The position numbers were made by a program, and so were the translations under genes. The notes under the pieces were generated by a model. The model was not told the DNA's origin. It was given only the letters and a program-made list of their open reading frames with translations, and did no database searches. From an uncultured Fibrobacter sp. (GTDB taxonomy: Bacteria > Fibrobacterota > Fibrobacteria > Fibrobacterales > Fibrobacteraceae), in NCBI GenBank assembly GCA_946186895.1, contig CAMHOW010000007.1:1-64000 (forward strand): DNA of 64,000 nt, written 5' to 3'. Each line of letters starts with the position of its first letter. Position 1 is the stretch's first letter. Below are positions 8,273 through 15,215 of this stretch, one piece after another.

Positions 8273-8587
8273 CTAGTTTTCGGGGGCGGCCTGGACCACG
8301 TCGTGTTCTTTCTTGATCTGTTTCTGGAGGGATTCCGGGAGCTTCACCCAGTCGATGACGTCAACTCCGAAGGGGAGTCCGCTTTCGGCGAAGGCCTTTT
8401 CCACGGCGGTCATGGCCTCGAAGGAAAGGGGCTTGTCGGTGATGACTGCCAGTTCCAGTTGGGTGTCGGGGGTCAGGTCCACGCCCGTTACCCGGGCGCC
8501 GTATGCCCAGACCTCGAGACCCTCGAAATGAAGGCCCACGATGCGCTGGACAGTTTCCAATTGATCGGTTTCTAAGCAAAGTGCCAT
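8273..8587 (-). CDS. MNT-type minimal nucleotidyltransferase-like protein, active site degenerate
   Basis: 104 residues; ATG at 8587 with GAGGC 5 bp upstream. The pattern VWAYGARVTGVDLTPDTQLELAVI aligns with the minimal nucleotidyltransferase signature FGSRARG-x-x-x-SD[IL]D[LF]. The second glycine/serine and the catalytic Asp pair are changed (QLE instead of DID). The C-terminus DVIDWVKLPESLQKQIKKEHDVV matches the family's usual ending. It is first in a two-gene unit with the LpoA-like protein. It may be a structural relic or a regulator rather than a transferase; no HEPN partner is adjacent. Confidence 0.65.
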   Translation of the reverse strand: MALCLETDQLETVQRIVGLHFEGLEVWAYGARVTGVDLTPDTQLELAVITDKPLSFEAMTAVEKAFAESGLPFGVDVIDWVKLPESLQKQIKKEHDVVQAAPEN

Positions 8588-8722
8588 AGTGCCTCAAAAT
8601 ATAGATAAAGCCCGGAGTCAATGCCCCCGAAGTCGGAGAAACTGGCCCAAAGCGGCAATTTTACTGCACAAATGTATAAAAATAGTGAGGCGGGAGTATG
8701 ACCAAGGTATAGCTGAAGGCGT

Positions 8723-10501
8723 TTATTTCACTTGAATTCGACTAGAAATATGGGGGCCGCGCACGATATAAGCCCCCTTCGCATAGCCTGCGGCCTTGAG
8801 GGTGGCGGGTACATCGGCAGCGGCGTTCACCTTGCCCAAATATTTTCCCGTCATACTGAATACGCTAAGCGGAGCTGAGGCTGATTTGCCAGTCATACTG
8901 AACGCGCTAAGCGAAGCCGGGGTTGTGTGCGAAATTTGTATATCTCTGCCCGCAATGGTGTCAATAGGCGGTTCTGGCACCTTATTCGGTTCCAAGAACG
9001 AAATCCAGTCTACATTCACGTAGGCCCCCGTAATCAAAATGCGGAGAACATGTTCGCCCTTATCCAGCTTGACGGTACCGATCTCAATTTCCTTATAGAC
9101 TTTCCAGGTCGTATCAATTTTCGCTACCTTGATAGAATCGGTAATCGCCTCGCCATCCATGAACAGCCGAAATCCCGCCGTTTCAGAAGCGGTCGCCACA
9201 TTCGCTGTTAACGTGAGTTCCGCATCAGATTCCACATTCACGCTGTATTCCAGCCATTCGTCTGTTAGCGTGTAGCCAACGGCATAACCCTTGCAGGAGT
9301 TTTCTCCGCAAACAGCATCGTCAATTGACTCGATATCCACTGCATCTTCGCGATAGGCTTTGCCCTGGTTTTCGGAATCTTTGTCGTAGAAGGTAAAGCG
9401 GTTGCCGCCCACATCGTAATTTTCGGCCTCGATTTTGCCCGGAATCACGGCGACCTTTCCATCGTAAGCCTCGCGTTTTGGCGGATCCGTCACAACTGTA
9501 TCGGCCCAGGCCTTATGCATACGGTCCACGCCCGACTGGTTTACTATTTCGAGTTTGATATTTGCGCCTTCGCCACTGCGCTTGGTCATACTATACCAGT
9601 CGCCATCGCGCAGGCCCGGCCAGTAGAAACTTCCCATTTCCCATTCGCGCAGCTGATCGCTCATGCCGCGAATGTAAGCCATAAAGTAGTTGGTCGGAGT
9701 AGAATTATAGTCCATGTAATCGTAATGCACACCCGCCTTTTCGCCCGGACTCATTGCACCACCCCATTCCGTACACACGGTGCGGTCGGCATAGTTGCCC
9801 ACCTTGTACTTAAAGCTATTGCGCCAACCTTCTTCGGTATTGATGCTCATGTTCCAGAAGGTGTATTCGTGAACCGCAAAAAGGCAACCTTCGAAGCGCG
9901 GGTCATTGGCAATGTCAGGCACGTTCTGCGCCATTCCCGTACCATCGAGTAAAATATGGTCGCGTGGCACATTCGGGAACTTTTCAAGCCACTCCGCATA
10001 CAAATTACGCAGTTGGTCCTTGGTGTACATGTGCGGTTCGTTGAAAATTTCGAAATAGGCATTCGGATGGTCGCCATACTTTTCGACGATCCTGCTCCAC
10101 ATTTTCCACCAGTCATCCATATTTTTGGGGCCAGCCGGCTGCGAAGGGCCCCAGTAACCCATCACCAGGCGGCCATGTTTCAGCGCCACGTCTAACGCAC
10201 CCGAATACATTTCGAAAGCGGTCAGAATTGTCGGCTCGTTCACCGGCATACGTACACTGTTCGTGCCCATCAGTTCCTGGAACTGTCCGATTACGCGTTC
10301 GGCTACCACCGACGCGGACTCGTAATTATCAGCGAGGCTGAGGCCCGAAAGCACTAGCACCTCAGAAATAAAATTGTCGCGTTTATCCGCCCAGTTCACG
10401 CCACGGAATTGACTTGTGACGGCAAAGGAATCTATCGCCGTTAATGCGGCAATAACCAAAGTAGTGCAGGCAAGCCGCCTGAACTTAAAACCAAACCTCA
10501 T
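8723..10501 (-). CDS. secreted GH5 endoglucanase with CBM6-like module and Fibrobacter C-terminal domain
   Basis: 592 residues. A signal peptide (TLVIAALTAIDSFA) is followed by a GH5 barrel at ~32-340: FRGVNWAD, acid/base in YFEIFNEPH (Glu155), HEY at 211-213, nucleophile in VCTEWGG (Glu245). This hydrolyses beta-1,4-glucans such as cellulose outside the cell. Residues ~365-510 (VIPGKIEAENYDVGG ... YVNVDWISFLEP) are a CBM6-like carbohydrate-binding module. The C-terminal ~70 residues (SVFSMTGKYLGKV...GAYIVRG) look like the sorting/attachment module found on Fibrobacter surface enzymes. A duplicated SFSMTGK-like stretch before it is encoded by a repeat (8849-8922). ATG at 10501 with an AGGTGATC ribosome site. 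Confidence 0.9.
   Translation of the reverse strand: MRFGFKFRRLACTTLVIAALTAIDSFAVTSQFRGVNWADKRDNFISEVLVLSGLSLADNYESASVVAERVIGQFQELMGTNSVRMPVNEPTILTAFEMYSGALDVALKHGRLVMGYWGPSQPAGPKNMDDWWKMWSRIVEKYGDHPNAYFEIFNEPHMYTKDQLRNLYAEWLEKFPNVPRDHILLDGTGMAQNVPDIANDPRFEGCLFAVHEYTFWNMSINTEEGWRNSFKYKVGNYADRTVCTEWGGAMSPGEKAGVHYDYMDYNSTPTNYFMAYIRGMSDQLREWEMGSFYWPGLRDGDWYSMTKRSGEGANIKLEIVNQSGVDRMHKAWADTVVTDPPKREAYDGKVAVIPGKIEAENYDVGGNRFTFYDKDSENQGKAYREDAVDIESIDDAVCGENSCKGYAVGYTLTDEWLEYSVNVESDAELTLTANVATASETAGFRLFMDGEAITDSIKVAKIDTTWKVYKEIEIGTVKLDKGEHVLRILITGAYVNVDWISFLEPNKVPEPPIDTIAGRDIQISHTTPASLSAFSMTGKSASAPLSVFSMTGKYLGKVNAAADVPATLKAAGYAKGAYIVRGPHISSRIQVK
8849..8922. repeat. two in-frame copies of a REP-like GTCATACTGAA repeat
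   Basis: GTCATACTGAATACGCTAAG and GTCATACTGAACGCGCTAAG occur 42 bp (14 codons) apart in the GH5 gene. They produce the duplicated peptide [AV]FSMTGK. The sequence resembles the intergenic GTCAT(A/C)CTGA repeats common in bacteria. Confidence 0.65.
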
Positions 10502-10578
10502 AAGATCACCTATCCCTTCAACCCGTCCAATAAACCCAACTATAAGATACCTTTTGAAAAGCCAAAATAACCCTCGTA

Positions 10579-10614
10579 AAAAAGAGTTCCCATGGACAAA
10601 ATGTCAATGGGAAC
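10579..10614 (-). terminator. Rho-independent terminator for tmk
   Basis: A 12-bp stem with one mismatch, GTTCCCATGGAC (10586-10597) and GTCAATGGGAAC, flanks loop AAAAT. On the minus strand it is followed by CTTTTTT. It lies 60-90 bp past the tmk stop. Confidence 0.75.
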
Positions 10615-10672
10615 GAATGACTTTGGTGATTACCAATAGTGGGGCGGTTGTCTATTGCTTTACGCAGCGACC

Positions 10673-11314
10673 TTATTTTTTTGATTGTAGCCTGGCCTTG
10701 ACCAGCTTATACAGGTCTGCAAAGACCTGTTCTTTTTCGCGGTCGGCATCGATGGCGGAAACGCAGTCGGGGTAGTCGTGGGCCGCGGCAAGGTAGCCCT
10801 TGCGCACCCGTTCGAAAAAGTCCGCCTTCTCCTGCTCAAGTCGATCGGGTGCTTCGCCCCGCCTTGCGGTGCGAGCGCGGCCCCGCTCCACGCTTATGTC
10901 CAGCACTACCGTCAGTTCCGGGAAGCAACCATCGCAGGTCAGTTCTGTTAGGCGCTGGACCTGTTCGGCTCCAAGCCCACGGGCATATCCCTGGTAGGCG
11001 TAGGTGCTCCAGGCGAATCGGTCGGCGATGACGACCTTGCCTGCGTCTAGGGCGGGCTGTATGATTTCGGCAATGACCTGGGCTCGGGCGGCGTTGTACA
11101 GGAGCAGTTCCGTCTTGTCGGCCATGACTCCCTTGAAGCTAGGGTCCAGCAAAATCTCTCGGATGCGTTCCGAAATTTTGGCGCCACCGGGTTCCCGGAG
11201 CTTCACCACAGAGTAGCCCTCTTTTTCGAGAGCTTCGATGAGCATGTCTATCTGGGTGGATTTGCCCGACCCGTCGATTCCTTCCAGGCTAAAAAAGCGC
11301 TTTGCCGTTTTCAT
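10673..11314 (-). CDS. tmk: thymidylate kinase
   Basis: 213 residues. It phosphorylates dTMP to dTDP with ATP in the cytoplasm. It has the P-loop FFSLEGIDGSGKSTQ at residues ~7-21, KLREPGG, the thymidine-site motif VVIADRFAWSTYAYQGYARG, and a LID region ARRGEAPDRLE. Length is normal for TMPK. The start MKTAKRFFSLEG at 11314 fits the family, although the ribosome site is poor; a longer in-frame extension upstream is rejected because it is antisense-like sequence in the repeat-protein gene. It follows the small secreted-protein gene on the same strand by 70 bp and ends before a terminator. Confidence 0.93.
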   Translation of the reverse strand: MKTAKRFFSLEGIDGSGKSTQIDMLIEALEKEGYSVVKLREPGGAKISERIREILLDPSFKGVMADKTELLLYNAARAQVIAEIIQPALDAGKVVIADRFAWSTYAYQGYARGLGAEQVQRLTELTCDGCFPELTVVLDISVERGRARTARRGEAPDRLEQEKADFFERVRKGYLAAAHDYPDCVSAIDADREKEQVFADLYKLVKARLQSKK

Positions 11315-11384
11315 GCCGGTAAATATGCAAAAAAAAGCGCCCGTTGTGGGCGCATGATCCTGACAAGGACCCTTTTCGGAAATG

Positions 11385-11744
11385 TTATAACACGCGACGC
11401 GGATTGGGACCCCAGTCATCATCGCCCCTGTGGTTCCACTGGTTGGCGCCCTGGTCCAGGGCGACATTGAAACCGTCCCTGGGTCTAAAATGGTTCCATT
11501 CGTTAGCACCTTGGTCCAGAGCGACATTGAAACCGCCCCTAGGAATAAAATGGTTCCATTCGTTGGCGCCCTGGTCCAGAGCGATGCTTCCGCCCCGGAA
11601 GATGAAATTGTCAACATCCTGCTCCAAAGCAACGTTCTTGGAGGGATTGCCATCGGTAGCGTATATGATGGGGATGGCGTTTGCAACTCCGCCAAAACCT
11701 GCGATGCTAGCGACAAAAATGAATGATGCGATTGCGTGTTTCAT
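11385..11744 (-). CDS. small secreted protein with ~20-residue tandem repeats
   Basis: 119 residues; ATG at 11744 with AAGGAG 7 bp upstream. Signal peptide MKHAIASFIFVASIAGFGG...ANA. The mature part is almost wholly repeats of about 20 residues, consensus NVALDQGANEWNHFxPRGGF. The first copy is divergent (NVALEQDVDNFIFRGG), two are near-identical, and the last is truncated (NVALDQGANQWNHRGDDDW). No family is recognised. A secreted, basic/aromatic repeat of this kind could bind carbohydrate or the cell surface, but that is a guess. The DNA of copies 2-3 is nearly identical, so copy number may vary between strains. It lies next to the structured repeat array at 11952-12238. Confidence 0.75.
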   Translation of the reverse strand: MKHAIASFIFVASIAGFGGVANAIPIIYATDGNPSKNVALEQDVDNFIFRGGSIALDQGANEWNHFIPRGGFNVALDQGANEWNHFRPRDGFNVALDQGANQWNHRGDDDWGPNPRRVL

Positions 11745-11924
11745 GATAAACTCCTTTGTGTTTTGAATTCCTTGTTTCTTATGTCCATAATATACCTTCC
11801 GAAATTCATAAAGTCAAATACATAATTTCTTTGTTTTTGATAACAAATATTGATGAATACCGGCGAAAGGCTTGAAATTATGGCTGAGGAGTGACAGATG
11901 TGTGGTGATGGTATAAAAAAGAGA

Positions 11925-11950
11925 TTCCGGGTCAAGCCCGGAATGACAAC
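11925..11950. repeat. REP-like palindrome, TTCCGGGTCAAGCCCGGAA
   Basis: Perfect inverted repeat TTCCGGG-TCAAG-CCCGGAA followed by TGAC. The same element recurs at 44201-44246, 53219-53245 and 53281-53312, with variants at 23667-23690 and 44957-44984. Confidence 0.85.
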
Positions 11951-11951
11951 G

Positions 11952-12238
11952 GTGAGCAACAAAGCCCCTAGTATTAACTAGGGGTGGTTGCGAGAGAATC
12001 CGCATGCCGGAGAATCCATTCTAGGTTTTAGCGGATTCGGTCGTTATTGTGAGCAACAAAGCCCTGGTATTAACCAGGGGCGGTTGCGAGAGAATCCGCA
12101 TGCCGGAGAATCCATTCTAGGTTTTAGCGGATTCGGTCGTTATTGTGAGCAACAAAGCCCCTAGTATTAACTAGGGGCGGTTGCGAGAGAATCCGCATGC
12201 CGGAGAATCTATTCTAGGTTTTAGCGGATTCGGTCATT
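11952..12238. repeat. three tandem copies of a ~97-bp structured repeat
   Basis: Copies begin at 11952, 12049 and 12145 (97, 96 and ~94 bp). Each starts GTGAGCAACAAAGCCC, forms a first hairpin around loop ATTA, and a second fold in which GAATCCGC pairs with GCGGATTC and encloses AGAAT-CC-ATTCT. In copy 2 the first stem reads CCCTGG/CCAGGG where copies 1 and 3 read CCCCTAG/CTAGGGG, a compensatory A-T to G-C change. No open frame runs through all copies. It fills the 11745-12298 gap together with REP elements at 11925-11950 and 12241-12268; the remaining 11745-11920 is AT-rich and holds the promoter side of the small secreted-protein gene. Confidence 0.85.
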
Positions 12239-12240
12239 AA

Positions 12241-12268
12241 AAGATGGCGGCTCGGAGGCCGCCATGAC
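12241..12268. repeat. palindromic element ATGGCGGC...GCCGCCAT
   Basis: AAGATGGCGGCTCGGAGGC followed by CGCCATGAC forms an 8-bp stem. A near-identical element is at 23709-23738. Because it lies at the 3' side of the FISUMP gene (minus strand) it may also act as that gene's terminator. Confidence 0.7.
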
Positions 12269-12298
12269 ATTCTTGGAAGTGCGAACGATTATTTACTG

Positions 12299-13054
12299 CT
12301 ACGCGTTTTTTACGCAGCGTACGGACAAGGCATCGGAGCGGTAGACCCCTTCGATGTCCACGGAATTGTTGGTGATGCTCAGGCGGTAGGCATTGGACTT
12401 GCCGTATTCATCCTTGCACCAGAAACGGGCGCGCTTGCCGAAACGGCAGAAGGCGCCGTTGTTGAAGCGGTAGCCGGCGGGCAGGGCGAAGAACCCGAAG
12501 GAATCCTCGCCGGGATTGCCCCAGAAGCACTCGCTGCGCAGTTCGTCGCCGTTGGAATTCTTGGGCAGGTTCTCCAGGAGCTGTTCCCATTCCTTGTAGC
12601 TGGGGATATGCCAGCCATCGGGTGCGATTCCCTGGTAGTTGTCCTGACGGATGTTGTGGTACATTTCCAGGTCCTTGGCGGGGGACTGCTCGCTGAAATC
12701 GGCAGGGATGCCGAGAGCCGCTGTCCAGGTGTAGAGACGACCGTATTTCGCGATGTTGGTTTCGTCGTTACCCGGAGCGTAGCTTTCTTCTGTCTTGAAA
12801 CGCAGGTTGTCCACCATCCAAATCTGGTTGCCGATTTTTACGGTGCGGTAGGTTTCACCATCACGAGCATCGGTGAATGTTCCGTAGTTGAATTTCTTTG
12901 CATTCAGGGCTACGCATTTTTCGTAAGATATCAGGTTTTCCTTTTCGGAGGCTTCTTTCTTGGTAGCCTTGCTGACGGTAGCGCCGATACGGAAGGCCGC
13001 CACGATGACGACGACGAGGGCGATGACGTTGAATACGATAAAGGATGTTTCCAT
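12299..13054 (-). CDS. membrane-anchored FISUMP-domain protein
   Basis: 251 residues. An N-terminal membrane anchor (FIVFNVIALVVVIVAAFRIGA) is followed by a charged linker. Then comes the Fibrobacter succinogenes major paralogous domain at ~60-250: FTDARDGETYRTVKIGNQIW, MVDNLRF, YGRLYTWTAA, APDGWHIPSYKEWEQLL, FFALPAGYR and a final LSVRCVK. The domain is abundant in Fibrobacter and is thought to be extracytoplasmic; its biochemical role is unknown. ATG at 13054 with AAAGGAAAC upstream. It is followed by repeats and has no obvious operon partner. Confidence 0.9.
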   Translation of the reverse strand: METSFIVFNVIALVVVIVAAFRIGATVSKATKKEASEKENLISYEKCVALNAKKFNYGTFTDARDGETYRTVKIGNQIWMVDNLRFKTEESYAPGNDETNIAKYGRLYTWTAALGIPADFSEQSPAKDLEMYHNIRQDNYQGIAPDGWHIPSYKEWEQLLENLPKNSNGDELRSECFWGNPGEDSFGFFALPAGYRFNNGAFCRFGKRARFWCKDEYGKSNAYRLSITNNSVDIEGVYRSDALSVRCVKNA

Positions 13055-13116
13055 AGTGTTTCCTTTTTAAGAAAGCTAACGCAAATTTAGTAATTGCAAG
13101 GCCTGTGGCCAAGCCA

Positions 13117-14679
13117 TTACGTAGAATACATGGGGAATACGATGGGGGTTATGAACAGGTTCGCGATAAGGATGATGAAATTCATGGGAATCCCTATCTT
13201 CATGAAGTCCGTGAACCTATAACCGCCGGCGCCGTAGACCAGCATGTGGGTGCCCGAGCCGATGGGGGTGGCAAAACTGCTGCTCACCGAGATCATCAGG
13301 GCGATGCAGAAGGTAAGGGGGTTCACGCCCAGGGCGGTGGCGGCACTGATGGTGATGGGGCAGAACATGGCCGCCGTGGCCGTATTGCTGATAAATTCAG
13401 TAATGAAGGTGGCTACCAGGCAGATGGCCGCAATCACCACGTAGGGGTTGGTTCCACAAATATCCAGAAGGTTGTTCGCAATCATCTGGGCTACCCCCGT
13501 AGATTCCAGGGCCTTGCCCAGGCAGATACTGCCGGAGAAGATGATGAGGATATTCCAGTTGACGGAGTTCATGGCCTGGGCACTGGTGCAGCAGCGGAAA
13601 ACCACCATGGCCACCGCGGCAAGGATGCTGGCCGAAAGCAGGGGCAGCACGTCGAAAGCCGAAAGCAACACCATGGCGAGCATGATAAGCGAGGAGACGA
13701 TGGTCTTTTTGCCGATGGCCTTCTCGCCGGCCGCGTTTTCCAGGAAGCCTTTCAGGTGGTCGTTCTTTAGATCCAGGTTTTCACAAATCCACTGGAGTTG
13801 TTCTGCCTTGCCCGAGACGATGATATGGTCAGACCCCATGATGAAGGTCTCTGGCGTGGCCACCTCCACGTCGTTGTCGAAACGACGGATGGCGAGGATG
13901 GAGCTCTTGTTCTTTTCGAACCCCTTGGGGTTCTGCTCGTAGATCTCTTGCAGGGACATGCCGATAAGCCTGTGTTTGGAAGGTACTCGGAGCTCTAGCG
14001 TCAGGTCGTCATCTTCGCCGCCGCTCAAGGGAGATTTGCGGATGGGAAGCAGCTTCTGTAGCACGATGATGGCGGTGACTCCTACCGCAAGGCAGAAAAG
14101 CCCGCAGAGGGTGGGGGTAAAAATGCTCAGGTGCGTTCCGGTATTGTCGGCATAAAGCCCGGAGATAATCAGGTTCGGCGCCGTGCCGATGAGGGTACAG
14201 ATACCGCCCATACCCGAGGCGTAGCTCAGGGGAATCAAAAGCTTCGACGGCGAGATGCCCAGCTTCTTGGACCAGATCTTCACCACGTCGATAAAGATGG
14301 CCACCACAGTGGTGTTGGTGAGGAACGAACTCATGACGGCCACCGGGAACATGGTCCGCAGAATAGCATGGGTAAGTGTTTTGGGGGAGCCCATCAGGTG
14401 CTTTACCACCCAGTTCAAAAAGCCCGTGTAGTTCAGGCCCGCGATGACCGCATAAAGCACAGCGATGACCACGACGGAGGTGGAGCTGAAGCCCCCAAAA
14501 GCAGTCTTTGCGTCAAGAACCCCGCTGACATACAGGATAAAGATGCCCAGGAGAAATACGATGTCGGTTCGCACCTTTGTAAAAATCAAGGTTGCGAAAA
14601 GCGACAGTACGACGACTATGGTGAACCAAGCATTGCCCGACAGGCCCATCCATTCGAATGCAAGCACCCCCTGTAGCAT
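13117..14679 (-). CDS. DASS/SLC13-type anion:sodium symporter with a TrkA-C domain
   Basis: 520 residues with about a dozen hydrophobic segments. The two family half-site motifs are visible: TNTTVVAIFID (N-half) and SNTATAAMF (C-half), the Ser/Thr-Asn-Thr signatures that bind sodium and carboxylate or sulfate. A cytosolic TrkA-C/RCK_C-like domain sits between the halves at ~205-290 (LELRVPSKHRLIGMSLQEI ... FIMGSDHIIVSGKAEQL). The substrate cannot be decided: dicarboxylate, sulfate or phosphate are all known for this group. Start ATG 14679 has AAGGGAA upstream. Confidence 0.85.
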   Translation of the reverse strand: MLQGVLAFEWMGLSGNAWFTIVVVLSLFATLIFTKVRTDIVFLLGIFILYVSGVLDAKTAFGGFSSTSVVVIAVLYAVIAGLNYTGFLNWVVKHLMGSPKTLTHAILRTMFPVAVMSSFLTNTTVVAIFIDVVKIWSKKLGISPSKLLIPLSYASGMGGICTLIGTAPNLIISGLYADNTGTHLSIFTPTLCGLFCLAVGVTAIIVLQKLLPIRKSPLSGGEDDDLTLELRVPSKHRLIGMSLQEIYEQNPKGFEKNKSSILAIRRFDNDVEVATPETFIMGSDHIIVSGKAEQLQWICENLDLKNDHLKGFLENAAGEKAIGKKTIVSSLIMLAMVLLSAFDVLPLLSASILAAVAMVVFRCCTSAQAMNSVNWNILIIFSGSICLGKALESTGVAQMIANNLLDICGTNPYVVIAAICLVATFITEFISNTATAAMFCPITISAATALGVNPLTFCIALMISVSSSFATPIGSGTHMLVYGAGGYRFTDFMKIGIPMNFIILIANLFITPIVFPMYST

Positions 14680-14727
14680 TATTCCCTTCGAAAGTGAAAA
14701 ATGAACAGGGTCAAATATAGAAAACGC

Positions 14728-15159
14728 TTACGCCTTTGGCGAACGGGAAACCTTCACAACCACGGTTCCGGCAAGCTTGTCGTGCCAGGCTTGTTTCTTG
14801 GGGTCAAAGGCCACCCACAGGAATCCAAGTCCCAATGGGATGATTGAAAGGAAATAGGCAAAGTAGCGCCCGACGCATTGTTTTTTAGAAGGCTTGCTTC
14901 CGGTCTGTGCATCTACGATTCTTGCAGAAACGGCCATCTTGCCCGGAGTGGCTTGCTTTTTGGTCCAGAACAAGATGACGAGAATCATGGGCAGGACATT
15001 TGAAATGATGATGTCTGCCGGATTTTGGAACATATTCCTATTCTCTAGGTATGCCAGCCCGTATATTCCAAGGAGAGGCGGCAATGTAATTGCCATAATC
15101 AAGACGCTGTCGATGAGGGTTGCAAGAACCCTCGCCCAGAAACCTACGTACCTTGTCAT
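14728..15159 (-). CDS. RDD-family membrane protein
   Basis: 143 residues. It opens YVGFWARVLATLIDSVLIM, the RDD signature (R...D in the first helix), then a second helix (VLPMILVILFWTKKQATPGKMAVSARIVD) with the usual TPGK motif and a third (YFAYFLSIIPLGLGFLWVAF). The C-terminus KKQAWHDKLAGTVVVK matches the family end. Function is unknown in most RDD proteins; some act in ion exchange. A strong GGAGGGG ribosome site lies 5 bp before the ATG at 15159. Confidence 0.9.
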   Translation of the reverse strand: MTRYVGFWARVLATLIDSVLIMAITLPPLLGIYGLAYLENRNMFQNPADIIISNVLPMILVILFWTKKQATPGKMAVSARIVDAQTGSKPSKKQCVGRYFAYFLSIIPLGLGFLWVAFDPKKQAWHDKLAGTVVVKVSRSPKA

Positions 15160-15215
15160 AATCCCCTCCTTCGTTCCTATATTCCAATATAGTTCCGATG
15201 GCGGGTCATGTCAAG

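Noticed and set aside
11952-12238. CRISPR-like array
   Set aside because: Whole ~97-bp units repeat without unique spacers, with no short repeat/unique spacer alternation and no cas genes.
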